Program-made: the position numbers and the translations under genes | Shown here: positions 1-11,235 of the stretch, piece by piece | Position numbering within the stretch: position 1 is the first letter of the stretch | Layout of the letters: each line of letters opens with the position of its first letter | From: Nocardioides alcanivorans | GTDB taxonomy: Bacteria > Actinomycetota > Actinomycetes > Propionibacteriales > Nocardioidaceae | Length of the DNA: 45,693 nucleotides | Direction: 5' to 3' | Assembly: GCF_021555175.1 (NCBI RefSeq) | Contig: NZ_JAKGRW010000043.1 | Location: forward strand, 15,001-60,693 | Notes under the pieces: generated by a model | Databases searched by the model: none | What the model was told of the DNA's origin: nothing | Seen by the model: the letters and a program-made list of their open reading frames with translations, nothing else

Positions 1-1118
<1,118 letters not shown>

Positions 1119-1207
1119 CTTACTTCTTTTTTGTTTCGCGTCCACTGTTTGGTTCTGGGACAACAACCAACCCCAGTTATATGTTGGTTGAATAGTGTGC
1201 CCGTAGA

Positions 1208-1325
1208 GTTACGGCGGCCATAGCGTCAGGGAAACACCCGGCTCCATTCCGAACCCGGAAGTTAAGCCTGACAGCGCCGATGGTACTGCAACCGCGAGGT
1301 TGTGGGAGAGTAGGACGTCGCCGGA
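1208..1325 (+). rRNA. rrf: 5S ribosomal RNA
   Basis: This stretch of about 118 nt lies 90 nt after the 23S gene and contains the conserved 5S core CCGAACCCGGAAGTTAAG. Its ends, GTTACGGCGGCC and GTCGCCGGAC, can pair to form the terminal helix. It is the last gene of the rRNA operon. The boundaries are approximate. Confidence 0.95.
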
Positions 1326-1337
1326 CATACTTTCAGG

Positions 1338-1372
1338 AGTAGCCCACCCCCGTCCGGGGGTGGGCTACTTCC
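1338..1372 (+). terminator. Intrinsic terminator of the rRNA operon
   Basis: A near-perfect GC-rich hairpin pairs AGTAGCCCACCCCC with GGGGGTGGGCTACT around a short loop directly after 5S. It is followed by a modest pyrimidine-rich tail. The strong stem and weak U-tract are common for actinobacterial terminators. It separates the rRNA operon from adnA. Confidence 0.85.
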
Positions 1373-1423
1373 CATTTCAGGACCCCACAACAGACTGTCG
1401 GGGGGTGATGGTGGACTGTTCCC

Positions 1424-4400
1424 ATGCATCCCCATCACCACCTCGTGGCCGCGAGCGAAGAGCTCTCGGTCCCTGAGCTCGACGAACACCAGCGTCGTGT
1501 GGTCGACCACCGCGGCGGGCCGCTGCTGGTGCTTGCCGGCCCCGGCACGGGCAAGACGACGACCTTGGTGGAAGCGGTTGTCGATCGCATCGAATCCCGT
1601 GGGGCGGCTCCGGACCAGGTGCTGGCCCTGACGTTCTCGCGCAAGGCGTCGGAGCAGCTGAGGGACCGCATCACCGCTCGACTGGGGCGCACCACGAGCA
1701 CGCCCCTGGCGTCGACGTTCCATTCCTTCGCCTATGGCCTGGTCAGGCGGTTCCAGTCGGCCGAGCTCTATGCCCACCCACTCCGACTGCTTTCAGCCGC
1801 CGAGCAGGACGTCGTCCTCGGTGAACTGCTCGCCGAGACGGCGGAGGCGGTTGACTGGCCGGAGCGATTCCGGGCCGCACGTGGCACGCGGGGCTTTGCG
1901 AAGGAGGTGCATGACCTCCTCGCGCGGGCGCGTGAGCGCGGCCTGGAGCCAGGCGATCTGGTGGCCCTGGGCAAGTCGACCGCTGTCGAGGAGTTCACGA
2001 CCGCTGGCCTCTTCCTCGAGCAGTACCTGACCGTGCTCGACGACCTGGGCGCGCTGGACTACGGAGACCTCCTGCGTCGGGCCGTCATCGTCGCTGAGCA
2101 GCACCGCGATGAGCTGCGGCGTCAGTTCCGCTACGTGTTCGTCGATGAGTACCAAGACACCGATCCCGCCCAGGTGGCGCTCCTGGAGGCTCTTGCGGGC
2201 GATGGCGGCAATCTGGTGGTGGTGGGCGACCCGCACCAGTCGATCTACGGGTTCCGCGGTGCCGACGTGCGCGGGATCCTTGAGTTCCCGGCGCGGTTCC
2301 GTGGGCACGACGGCGCTGCTGCCGACGTCGTCGCACTCGGGACGACCCGCCGCTTCGGTTCACGGGTGCTGCGTGCCTCGCAGCTGATCGCGAGTCGGCT
2401 GCCGCTCTCGGGAAGCCTGCCCGAAGCAGAACGGGAGAGGTTCCTGAACCCGGCGGTGGGGGAGGGCATGGCCGGGGGCAGGGTCGAGGCTCTCACCTTC
2501 GAGTCGGAACGCGCCGAGGCAGACCACCTGGCAGACCTGCTGCGCCGGGCGCACCTCGAGGATGGGGTGCCGTGGTCCCGGATGGCAGTGCTGGTGCGGT
2601 CCGGGCGCAACACGCTTCCGGGCCTGCGCCGGGCCCTCGTCGGGCACGGCGTCCCGGTGGAGGTCGCCGGCGACGAGACCTCGCTGGCACGGGAACCCGC
2701 CGTTCGGCCCTTGCTCGACAGTCTGGATGCCGTGGTTCGCCTCGACGCCGCCGACCCGGCCGCGACGGGATACGTCGACGGGACCCGGGCGCAGCAGTTG
2801 CTCACCTCTCCGCTGGGTGGCCTGGATGCTTCGGACATCCGGGTTCTCGCGAGGGAGTTGCGGGCGCGAGATCGTGCGGTCGCCGACGCTGAGGGACGGG
2901 GTCCGGAGTCGTCGGCAGAGCTGTTGCGTCGCGCGGTCGTGGTGGACGGATTCCTCGACGGTCTCGAGGGCCCTGTCGCTCGCCGAGCAGCCGAGTTCGG
3001 CGCGTTGCTGCACCGAGTGCGCTCGCGCTGGCAGGAGGGCGAGACGGCCGAGACGCTGCTCTGGGAGCTGTGGACCGGTACGTCGTGGCCCATGCGACTG
3101 CGCTCGTCCGCGGAGTCCGGGGGCGGGGGCGCGCGCTTGGCCCACCGTGACCTCGACGCGCTGTGCGCTCTCTTCGACACTGCTGCCAAGACGGAAGGGC
3201 AGCGTGCCCACACCTCTGTCGAGACCTTCCTCTCCACGCTGGCGGCCCAGGAGATCCCGGCCGACACCTTGGCCGACCAGGGGATCCGAGGCGACGCCGT
3301 TCGTCTCATGACGGCTCACCGGTCCAAGGGACTGGAGTGGGACCTGGTCGTGGTGGCCCACGTGCAGGAGGAGCAGTGGCCCGACCTGCGTCGCCGTGGC
3401 TCACTGCTTCAGCCCGACCGCATCGGGTTGGACGGTCTCACGCCGCCCGCTCCGCTCTCCTCGCTGCTTGCGGAGGAGCGTCGCCTCTTCTACGTGGCGT
3501 GCACCCGGGCCCGCCAACGCCTGGTGGTCACCGCCGTGGCATCCCAGGATGACGACGGGGAACAGCCCTCGCGATTCATCGCGGAGGTGGGGAGCGAGGT
3601 CGTGCACCGCAGCGGTCGGCCGCCCCGTCCGCTCTCCTTGGCAGGCCTGGTGGCCGAGCTGCGACGTACCGTCGCCGATCCTGCCGCGGCGCAGGGCCTC
3701 CGGGAGGCTGCGGCCCGACGGCTGGTGGCGTTGCAGGGTGAGCGCGTCGGGCCGCAGGCACTGGTGCCAGCAGCCGACCCTGCCAACTGGTGGGGTACGC
3801 GCGCCTTCACCACGAACGACACCCCGGTGCGGCCCGACGACGAGCCGTTGCTGCTCTCGGCGAGTGCGGTCTCGGCGCTGTTGACGTGCCCGGCACAGTG
3901 GTTCCTCGATCGCGAAGCCGGTGGCTCCCCGCCGGCGACCGGTGCCCAAGGCTTCGGCCTGGTCGTGCACGCCATAGCGGAACGGATCGGTCGGGGCGAA
4001 CTCGACGCGTCGCCCGATGCACTCGGCGACCTGATGGGTCTTGTCGACCAGGTGTGGGGTCAGCTGCAGTTCCGGACACCGTGGACGGCGAGCCGCGAGC
4101 GCGCGGCCGTGGAGGCCGCTCTCGGTCGCTTCCTCGCGTGGCACACCGCGGCCGGCGCCCGTACCCTCGTGGCCACGGAGCAGGAGCTGCGTGTGCAGGT
4201 GGAGCTCCCCGACGGTGAGCGTGCGGTGCTGTGGGGTTTCCTCGACCGGCTCGAGCTCGATGAGGCCGGACGTGTCGTGGTCGTGGACCTCAAGACGGGC
4301 AAGCGGAAGCCCACGGGCGCCGAAGTCGAGGAACACCCCCAGCTGGCCCTCTATCAGTACGCCGTCGCGAAGGGAGCGCTCGACGGCGCACTGCCCGCGG

Positions 4401-4656
4401 AAGCGCGACGTCCTGCCGAACCGGGGGAGCCGAGCTCGTGCACCTGCGCCTCGAGAGCCGGGGCAAGGTCGCGGTGCAGGCCCAGGCGCCGCCCACCCCC
4501 ACCGACGACGGCAGCTATCGGGTCGAGGCGCAGCTGATGGACGTGGCGAAGGCCCTGCGCACGGAGGAGTTCCACGCCGTCAAGGGCCCCCACTGCGACT
4601 TCTGCGCCTTCTCGGCGATGTGCCCCACCCAGCAGTCCGGGACGGTGCTGTCGTGA
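1424..4656 (+). CDS. adnA: AdnA-like subunit of the AdnAB helicase-nuclease (frame broken by one lost G)
   Basis: UvrD/Rep-family motor fused to a RecB-type nuclease; AdnAB resects double-strand breaks as a heterodimer in mycobacteria. Walker A GPGTGKTT is at residues 39-46, motif II DEYQDT near 242, and a PD-(D/E)xK-type VVDLKTGK with a QxxxY motif near the C terminus. The frame stays open only to 4537. One G is missing from the run at 4423-4427; restoring it joins the downstream frame, giving 1077 aa and the cysteine set CDFCAFSAMC. With the upstream Cys in LLTCPAQW this makes four cysteines, as in RecB/AddB-type Fe-S nuclease domains. ATG 1424 is the only start close to the domain; an in-frame stop lies at 1406. 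The stop overlaps adnB, so the two subunits are probably translationally coupled. Most likely a sequencing indel. Confidence 0.92.
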
Positions 4657-7600
4657 GCCGGCCACGCATCCACAGTCCCGCGGAGCTGCAACGGGTCATG
4701 CAGACCGACTTCCAGGTCAGCGACCAGCAGTGGGCAGCGATCAGCGCTCCGCTGGAGCCCGCCGTGGTCATTGCCGGCGCGGGCTCCGGCAAGACCGCGC
4801 TGATGGCTGCGCGAGTCGTCTTCTTGGTGGTCAACGGTGACGTCTCGCCGGAGCAGGTGCTCGGGCTCACCTTCACCACCAAGGCGGCCAGCGAGCTGCG
4901 GGGGCGGATCCGCTCCGCGCTCGAGGTCGCCGGAGTGCTCGGCCGCGCCTCCGGGCCCGACGACGCGGAGACCAATGAACCGACCGTTGCCACCTACAAC
5001 GCCTATGCAGCCTCCTTGCTCACCGATCACGGACTCCTCATCGGGCACGAGCCCGACACCCGCGTGATGGCTGACGGGTCGCGCTATCAGCTGGCAGTGC
5101 GCGCGATCCAGGGACACCGGCTCCCGGTCGAACAGCTCAGCGACCACCCGGAGACCGTGATCAACTACATCCTCGCCCTCGAGGGCGCGATGAGCGAGCA
5201 CCTGGTCGACGCCCAAGACCTGCTCGACCTGCAGGCCCGCGAGCACCGTGCCTTCTCCGCGGCACTGGCAGACGCGAAGGCCAAGGCGCCGATCAGGACG
5301 GCGCTGAGCGCGCTCGAACGTCGCGACGAGATCATCGGCTTGGTCGGCACCTACCGCAAGCTCAAGTCCGACCTGGGTCTGATGGACTTCTCCGACCAGA
5401 TCGCACTCGCCGCGAAGCTCGCGGATGCCCAACCCAGCGTCGGGCAGCACGAGCGTGACCGCTTCAAGATCGTGCTCCTGGACGAATACCAGGACACCTC
5501 CGTCGCGCAGGCGCTCATGCTCAGCCGCCTCTTCTCCGGTCCGGACGCCGAGCAGGGACGCGGTCATGCCGTCACCGCGGTGGGCGACCCCAACCAAGCG
5601 ATCTACGGCTGGCGGGGTGCCTCGGTCTCCAACATCCTCGGATTCGGTCATGACTTCCCCGGGGCAGACGGTGATCCCGCCGTCCCGATCTTCCCACTGA
5701 CCGTCAACCGCCGATCCGACCGGCGCATCCTCGAGGTCGCGAACAGGTTGGCGCGGCCGCTCCTGCGGCAGTTCCCGCAGGTGCGTGCTCTCGAGGCACC
5801 TGACGGCGTTGCCGATGGCACGGTGCGAGTGATCGTGCACGAGAGTCAGCCCGGGGAGCTGGAGTGGTTGCCGGAGCAGGTGCACGCAGCACACCGTCGC
5901 CTCGTCACGGTGCACCCCGACGGAGCTTGGCGTGAGATCGGCGTGCTCGTGCGCGACAACGCGCACGCTGCGCAGGTGTTCGATGCGCTCTCGGCGCAGG
6001 AGATCCCCGTGGAGATCGTGGGCCTGGCCGGTCTGCTTCGCCTCCCTGAGGTTGCCGAGGTGGTGGCCACCCTCACCCTGTTGCACGACCTCACCGCCAA
6101 CGCGTCGTTGTTGACGCTGCTGACCGGTCCGCGGTGGGCCATCGGCCCGCGTGACCTGGCGCTGCTCGGCCGCCGAGCCAAGGAGCTGGCGGGAGAGTCA
6201 GGAGGACGCCCGGAGGCGGAGTCACTCGACGACCAGTTGGGTGCTGCCGTCGCCGGTGCCGACCCCACCGAGGTGCGGTCCCTGTGCGACGCCCTCGACG
6301 ACCCGGGCGACCATCCCTACTCGCAGGCTGCCCGGGAGCGCTTCGCACTGCTGTCTGCGGAGTTGCGCTGGTTGCGTTCCCACTCCGGGGAGCCCCTGCT
6401 CGACCTCGTACGCCGCATCATCGACAGTTGCGGCATCGACATCGAGCTCGCCTCGTCGACGAGCCCGGCCGCAACGGCTCGCCGGGACAACTTGGACCTC
6501 TTCGTCAAGGCAGTGGCCGACTTCCGGGCCGTCGACGGTGACGTCTCCCTGTCTGCCCTGTTGGCCTACCTGACGGCCGAGGACGAGCTCGGCAACGGTC
6601 TCGACATGGCCACGCCGAGTGAGGCCGACTCGGTCAAGCTGCTCACCGTGCACCGGTCCAAGGGGTTGGAGTGGGACGTCGTCTTCTGCCTGGGAGTGTG
6701 TGAGGAGAAGTTCCCGAACACCCGTGGTCGCAGCCTGTGGATCTCTGCGCCCGGGGTGCTTCCGACTCCGTTGCGCGGCGACGCCCGTGACCTGCCGCGG
6801 CTCGACGGCCACGAGAAGGAGCATCTCGACAAACTTCGCGACGACTCCAAGGCGCACGACGCCATGGAGGAGCTGCGCCTTGGCTACGTTGCCTTCACCC
6901 GGGCTCGTCACGAGCTGGTCGTCTCCTCCTACCTGTGGGTCGAAGGGCGCAAGGGAGCCCTGGGTCCCTCTCCCTTCCAGAAGACGATCGCGGAGCTGAT
7001 CACCGAGTGGGGCGATCGGCCCGACGAGTGGCTGGAGAAGCCGGAGAAGGACACGCCCAACCCGTTGCAGGCATCAGCGACGCCGGTGGACTGGCCGGTC
7101 ACCGAGCACACTGCCGAGGCGCTGCGGCGCATGGAGGCTGCGGAACTCGTCGCAAGCGTTGACGTCGAGGCGCCCGATGACCTCGACGTCGTGGAGTCCG
7201 CTCTCGTGGCCGAGTGGGACGCGGAGTTGGAGCGGTTGGTCGCGGAGGCGCGCCGAGGTCGGGCAGAGGTCGTCGACGTACCACTTCCGTCCAGCCTCTC
7301 GGCCACCAACCTGCGGCGTCTGCGCGACGAGCCGGAGCAGTTCGCACGTGACCTCGCGCGACCGATGCCAAGGCCGCCGTCACGCGCGGCATCGTTCGGC
7401 ACCCGCTTCCATGCGTGGGTCGAAGCGCGGTTCGGACAACAGGACCTGCTGGGGCCAGAGGACCTGCCGGGCCAGGCCGACCGCGGCATTGACGACGACG
7501 CCGACCTGCGCACTGTGATCGAAGCGTTCGAGAACGGCCCGTTCGCCGAGCGCCATCCGGTCGCCACCGAGGCTCCGTTCGCGCTGGTGCTGGCTGGCCA

Positions 7601-7877
7601 GGTCGTCCGGGGGCGGATCGACGCGGTCTATCCGGAGCCCGACGGTACCCACCTCGTCCTCGACTGGAAGACCGGCCGCCGCGAGGAGTCGGACCTGTTG
7701 CAGCTGGCGATCTATCGATTGGCGTGGGCGGAGCTTCAGGGGAGACCCGTCGACGAGGTCAGGGCCGCCTTCCACTACGTGCGGAGCAGCCGCACCGTCG
7801 AGGTGACCGATCAGCTGCCGGAACGGGCCGAGCTCGAGGAGCTGGTCCGGCTCAAGTCGATGGGGACGCGGGTCTAG
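4653..7877 (+). CDS. adnB: AdnB-like subunit of the AdnAB helicase-nuclease
   Basis: A 1074-aa UvrD-like helicase with a C-terminal RecB-type nuclease. Walker A AGAGSGKTALM is near residue 50, followed by LLDEYQDTS, GDPNQAIYGWRG and VHRSKGLEWDVVF; the nuclease motif VLDWKTGR and a QLAIYRL motif are near the C terminus. The start chosen is GTG 4653, overlapping the adnA stop (GTGA); the frame is open further upstream but that part encodes adnA. No terminal Cys cluster like that of AdnA is visible, so only one subunit appears to carry an Fe-S-type nuclease. In mycobacteria AdnB is the main motor of the pair. The alternative reading is a generic UvrD-family helicase, but the tandem arrangement favours AdnAB. 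Confidence 0.93.
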   Translation: MSRPRIHSPAELQRVMQTDFQVSDQQWAAISAPLEPAVVIAGAGSGKTALMAARVVFLVVNGDVSPEQVLGLTFTTKAASELRGRIRSALEVAGVLGRASGPDDAETNEPTVATYNAYAASLLTDHGLLIGHEPDTRVMADGSRYQLAVRAIQGHRLPVEQLSDHPETVINYILALEGAMSEHLVDAQDLLDLQAREHRAFSAALADAKAKAPIRTALSALERRDEIIGLVGTYRKLKSDLGLMDFSDQIALAAKLADAQPSVGQHERDRFKIVLLDEYQDTSVAQALMLSRLFSGPDAEQGRGHAVTAVGDPNQAIYGWRGASVSNILGFGHDFPGADGDPAVPIFPLTVNRRSDRRILEVANRLARPLLRQFPQVRALEAPDGVADGTVRVIVHESQPGELEWLPEQVHAAHRRLVTVHPDGAWREIGVLVRDNAHAAQVFDALSAQEIPVEIVGLAGLLRLPEVAEVVATLTLLHDLTANASLLTLLTGPRWAIGPRDLALLGRRAKELAGESGGRPEAESLDDQLGAAVAGADPTEVRSLCDALDDPGDHPYSQAARERFALLSAELRWLRSHSGEPLLDLVRRIIDSCGIDIELASSTSPAATARRDNLDLFVKAVADFRAVDGDVSLSALLAYLTAEDELGNGLDMATPSEADSVKLLTVHRSKGLEWDVVFCLGVCEEKFPNTRGRSLWISAPGVLPTPLRGDARDLPRLDGHEKEHLDKLRDDSKAHDAMEELRLGYVAFTRARHELVVSSYLWVEGRKGALGPSPFQKTIAELITEWGDRPDEWLEKPEKDTPNPLQASATPVDWPVTEHTAEALRRMEAAELVASVDVEAPDDLDVVESALVAEWDAELERLVAEARRGRAEVVDVPLPSSLSATNLRRLRDEPEQFARDLARPMPRPPSRAASFGTRFHAWVEARFGQQDLLGPEDLPGQADRGIDDDADLRTVIEAFENGPFAERHPVATEAPFALVLAGQVVRGRIDAVYPEPDGTHLVLDWKTGRREESDLLQLAIYRLAWAELQGRPVDEVRAAFHYVRSSRTVEVTDQLPERAELEELVRLKSMGTRV

Positions 7878-7886
7878 TCTGGCGCC

Positions 7887-9815
7887 GTGACTGCCATGCT
7901 GAAGCCCCTGGTCCTGCCCGACGTCGCCGGTGACTGGTCGACCTGGCTGTCCACGCGTTGCGGCGACGGTCTCGCCGAGGCCGCCGTGCTGCGAGGGCGA
8001 CTGGCCGGAGCAGAGGGGCCGGCGCTCGAGATCTGGAACGAACTGCAGATCCAGCTCGCGAACGTCTTCGCGGTGACCTCGCTCGTCGCCCAGGTGCACC
8101 CCGACGCCTCAGTCCGTGCCCTCGCCGAGGAACTCGAGGTGGAGGCCAACGACTTCCGTACCGACCTGATGCAGGACGCCGGCGTGCACACGTCGCTGAA
8201 GGCGGTGCCGGGAGCGGAGCTCGACGTCGACGCCCGCCGCGTCTGGGAACTCAGCCTGCGCGACTTCCGCCGCGCCGGTGTCGATCGTGACCAGGCGACC
8301 CGGGCACGGCTCGCCGAGCTCCAGGCACGCGAGCTCGACCTCGGGCAGGCCTTCGGGCGCAACATCCGTGACGACGACCGGACCGCCACGGTGCCGGTGG
8401 CTGCTCTGGCCGGCCTGCCGGAGGACTGGATCGCCGTACATCCTGCCGACGACCAGGGCAACGTCACGCTGACCACCGACTATCCCGACGTGGTCCCCTT
8501 CCTCACCTACGCCGCCGACGCCGAGGCGCGGCGTACGGTCTCGCACGCGTTCCTCAACCGCGGCTGGCCAGCCAACGACGAGGTGTTGGGGGAGCTGTTG
8601 CGGGTGCGCCACGAGCACGCCCGACTGCTGGGCTTCGATGACTGGCCCAGCTTCGACGCCGAGGTGAAGATGATCGGCAGCGGGCCGGCGATCGGTGACT
8701 TCATCGACCAGGTCGCGGCAGACGCCCGGACCAGCGCTGAGCGGGACATCGAGGTCCTGGTGCAACGAGCCCGGCGCGACGAGCCGACCCTGGCCGGCAT
8801 CGATGCCTCCTCGTCTCGCTACTGGAGCGAGGTCGTCGGCAGGGAGCGATTCGGGGTCGACGCCCAGCAGGTGCGCCAGTACTTCGACTTCACCAAGGTG
8901 CGGCAGGGACTGCTCGACGCCACCGGCCGGCTCTTCGGACTGACATGGACGCCGGTGGCAGACGCACCCTCGTGGCACGGCGACGTCACCTCCTACGACG
9001 TCGGGCTGGGCGACGAGGTCCTGGGCCGGATCCACCTCGACCTGCACCCCCGCGAGGGAAAGTACAGCCACGCGGCGCAGTTCGACCTGGTGCCCGGAGT
9101 GGCGGGCGTGCAGCTGGCCGAGGGCGTGCTGGTGTGCAACTTCCCACGCGGGCTGATGGAGCACGACGACGTGGTGACGCTCTTCCACGAGTTCGGGCAC
9201 CTCGTGCACCACATGTTGGCCGGCCGGCACGAGTGGGTGCGCTTCTCGGGCGTTGCGACGGAGTGGGACTTCGTCGAGGCACCCAGCCAGATGCTGGAGG
9301 AGTGGGCGTGGGACGTCGACGTGCTCCAGGGGTTCGCCCACAACGACGCCGGAGCGGCGATCCCCGCCGCGCTGGTGCACCGGATGCGAGCCGCGGAGGA
9401 GTTCGGCAAGGGAATCCGGGCGAGGACCCAGACGTTCTACGCCGCCGTCTCCTACCGCCTGCACCTGGAGCGCCCTGACGACATCACCGCGCGCGTCGCT
9501 CAGCTGCACGAGCGCTACAACCCGATCCTGCCGATTCCCGACACCCACTTCCATGCGGGATTCGGCCACCTCGACGGTTACAGCTCCGGTTACTACACCT
9601 ACAAGTGGAGCCTGGTGATCGCGAAGGATCTCTTCTCCGCCTTCGACCCGGAGGACCTCTTCGCCCCGGACGTCGCCGCACGCTACCGCGACACGATCCT
9701 GGCGCCCGGGGGCAGTAGGGACGCCGCTGATCTGGTCGAGGCCTTCCTCGGTAGGCCCTACGACTCCGCAGCCTTCAAGGCCTGGCTCGACACCGCACCC
9801 GAGGAGGTTCGATGA
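7887..9815 (+). CDS. M3-family metallopeptidase (thimet oligopeptidase-like)
   Basis: A 642-aa zinc peptidase expected to cleave short peptides in the cytoplasm. The zinc site is LFHEFGHLVHH, with HEFGH at residues 434-438, inside a full-length M3 catalytic domain. The downstream GYSSGYYTYKWS block is also typical of the family. Length matches bacterial oligopeptidases of this group (about 640-690 aa). GTG 7887 lies 9 nt after adnB, and the stop overlaps nudC (ATGA at 9812), so it probably sits in one transcript with its neighbours. No signal peptide is seen. Confidence 0.92.
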   Translation: MTAMLKPLVLPDVAGDWSTWLSTRCGDGLAEAAVLRGRLAGAEGPALEIWNELQIQLANVFAVTSLVAQVHPDASVRALAEELEVEANDFRTDLMQDAGVHTSLKAVPGAELDVDARRVWELSLRDFRRAGVDRDQATRARLAELQARELDLGQAFGRNIRDDDRTATVPVAALAGLPEDWIAVHPADDQGNVTLTTDYPDVVPFLTYAADAEARRTVSHAFLNRGWPANDEVLGELLRVRHEHARLLGFDDWPSFDAEVKMIGSGPAIGDFIDQVAADARTSAERDIEVLVQRARRDEPTLAGIDASSSRYWSEVVGRERFGVDAQQVRQYFDFTKVRQGLLDATGRLFGLTWTPVADAPSWHGDVTSYDVGLGDEVLGRIHLDLHPREGKYSHAAQFDLVPGVAGVQLAEGVLVCNFPRGLMEHDDVVTLFHEFGHLVHHMLAGRHEWVRFSGVATEWDFVEAPSQMLEEWAWDVDVLQGFAHNDAGAAIPAALVHRMRAAEEFGKGIRARTQTFYAAVSYRLHLERPDDITARVAQLHERYNPILPIPDTHFHAGFGHLDGYSSGYYTYKWSLVIAKDLFSAFDPEDLFAPDVAARYRDTILAPGGSRDAADLVEAFLGRPYDSAAFKAWLDTAPEEVR

Positions 9816-10720
9816 ACCGCGAGCTGCCCCATGTCGCGCTCTCGAAGCACCCGCACGACCGGCACGGCGCTCAGCGCCAGGACGACTCGTGGCTGGAGAA
9901 GCAGTGGGCCGACCCAAGCACGCGGGTGCTCACCGTGGCGGGCACCCGGATCAGGCCGCAGGACGGCAAGCTGGTGTGGACCTCACCTGAGGAGGCGATC
10001 GACGGCCTGCGGGTGCTGCTCGGGGAACGTGACCAGACGACGTACTTCGCGAGCATCATCGATCCGTCCGAGGCTCCCGGGGCCCGTGAGGAGTGGCTGA
10101 TGCTGCGGGCTGCTCTCGGGGTGCTCGACCCGGGGCAGGCTCCGATGGTGATGCATGCGATCGGCCTGGCCGAGTGGCACTGGGCGACCCGTTTCTGCCC
10201 GAGGTGCGCGGGCACGTTGGCCAGCAGGATGGCCGGACACGTGCTGGCCTGCGAGGCGTGCGGCAAGGAACAGTACCCGCGCACCGACCCCGCCGTGATC
10301 ATGCTGATCACCGACGGCGAGCCGGGCAGTCGCGAGGAGAGGTGTCTCCTCGGCCGCAATGGCGCTTGGCCGGAGGGGCGCTACTCCACGCTTGCGGGGT
10401 TCCTCGAGCCCGGCGAGCGTCTGGAGGATGCCGTGCGTCGCGAGGTCTGGGAGGAGACCGGGGTCGTCGTCGGAGAGGTGGGCTACTTCGACAGCCAGCC
10501 GTGGCCGCTTCCCGCGAGCCTGATGCTCGGTTTCTTCGGACGGGCCATCGAGTCCACGATCAACGTGGACGGATCCGAGATAGCCGATGCCATCTGGCTC
10601 ACCCGTGGGCAGATGCAGGACCGGGCCGCAAGCGGTGAACTCGTGTTGCCCGGAGGGGTCTCGATCTCGCGTTCGCTCATCGAGGAGTGGTACGGAGGGG
10701 AGCTGCCGGGGGCATGGTGA
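9812..10720 (+). CDS. nudC: NAD(+)/NADH pyrophosphatase NudC
   Basis: A 302-aa Nudix hydrolase that splits NAD(H) to NMN(H) and AMP; NudC enzymes also remove NAD caps from RNA. The zinc ribbon is formed by CPRC (from residue 129) and a second CEAC pair. It is followed by the Nudix box, starting GFLEPGERLEDAVRREVWEE, and the NudC signature SQPWPLPAS. Length and domain order are those of the family. It overlaps the M3 gene by 4 nt, and its stop directly abuts the stop of the convergent mycoredoxin gene. nudC next to mrx and uvrD2 repeats a mycobacterial gene order. Confidence 0.95.
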   Translation: MNRELPHVALSKHPHDRHGAQRQDDSWLEKQWADPSTRVLTVAGTRIRPQDGKLVWTSPEEAIDGLRVLLGERDQTTYFASIIDPSEAPGAREEWLMLRAALGVLDPGQAPMVMHAIGLAEWHWATRFCPRCAGTLASRMAGHVLACEACGKEQYPRTDPAVIMLITDGEPGSREERCLLGRNGAWPEGRYSTLAGFLEPGERLEDAVRREVWEETGVVVGEVGYFDSQPWPLPASLMLGFFGRAIESTINVDGSEIADAIWLTRGQMQDRAASGELVLPGGVSISRSLIEEWYGGELPGAW

Positions 10721-10966
10721 TCAGGCCAAGGAGGCGAGCTTCTCCTTGATCTGGGCGAGGCTCGGGTTGGTCTGGGCGCTGCCGTCGGCGAAGACCAGCG
10801 TGGGCACCGTCTGGTTTCCGCCGTTGACCTGCTCCACGATGGCTGCGGCCTCCGGGACCTGCTCGATGTCGACGACCTCGTAGGCGATGCCCTCTCGGTC
10901 GAGCTGCCCCTTCAGACGGTGGCAGTAGCCGCACCAAGGGGTGGAATACATCGTCAAGCTGCTCAC
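10721..10966 (-). CDS. mrx1: Mycoredoxin (glutaredoxin-like, CGYC active site)
   Basis: An 81-aa glutaredoxin-fold protein. The active site WCGYC has cysteines at 12 and 15, and the cis-proline motif TVPTLVF follows. Mycoredoxin-1 reduces mycothiol mixed disulfides in actinobacteria. GTG 10966 is chosen because it gives MSSLTMYSTPWCGYC, the usual length of N-terminal lead before the active site; ATG 10951 is possible. The longer upstream frame codes for nothing family-like. It is divergent from uvrD2 across 269 bp. Confidence 0.93.
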   Translation of the reverse strand: MSSLTMYSTPWCGYCHRLKGQLDREGIAYEVVDIEQVPEAAAIVEQVNGGNQTVPTLVFADGSAQTNPSLAQIKEKLASLA

Positions 10967-11235
10967 GGAGGTCTCACTTCCAGATCTGGGGTCTTCTGTT
11001 GGGCAACGTCGCGCGACATGAGAATGTTCCACCCCGCGGAAGCGAGTTTGCCCCGGCCCAGTGCGTCGTGGCCAGGCGCCCGTGACCAGCATGCAGTCAT
11101 GGGAGCAGCGATGGGTTCCGGCCACGTCTGTTCCGGGAGTTCGCGAGTTGTTGCGCGCTCACCCGGTCGCTGGCCACCGTGTCGGTACTGCGACCTAGTG
11201 TTGGGGCGATCCGCCGACCTTGAGGAGCTTCCCCG
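10967..11235. other. Intergenic region between divergent mycoredoxin and uvrD2 genes
   Basis: These 269 bp must hold promoters for both genes. I see no protein-like frame or strong hairpin. A purine-rich GAGGAG about 13 nt upstream of the uvrD2 ATG can serve as its ribosome site. A possible uvrD2 -10 box is CTAGTG near 11200, which is weak. Confidence 0.5.

Noticed and set aside
4041..4652. Upstream extension of the adnB frame
   Set aside because: It overlaps the adnA nuclease domain in another frame and does not look like protein. GTG 4653 with the GTGA overlap fits better.
4515..6086. 523-codon minus-strand frame across adnB
   Set aside because: Antisense shadow of the AdnB motor domain; no domain, start signal or context supports it.
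8109..9917. 602-codon open frame on the minus strand across the M3 peptidase
   Set aside because: It is a mirror of a well-supported plus-strand gene. High GC at third positions keeps antisense frames open, and the translation has no family features.
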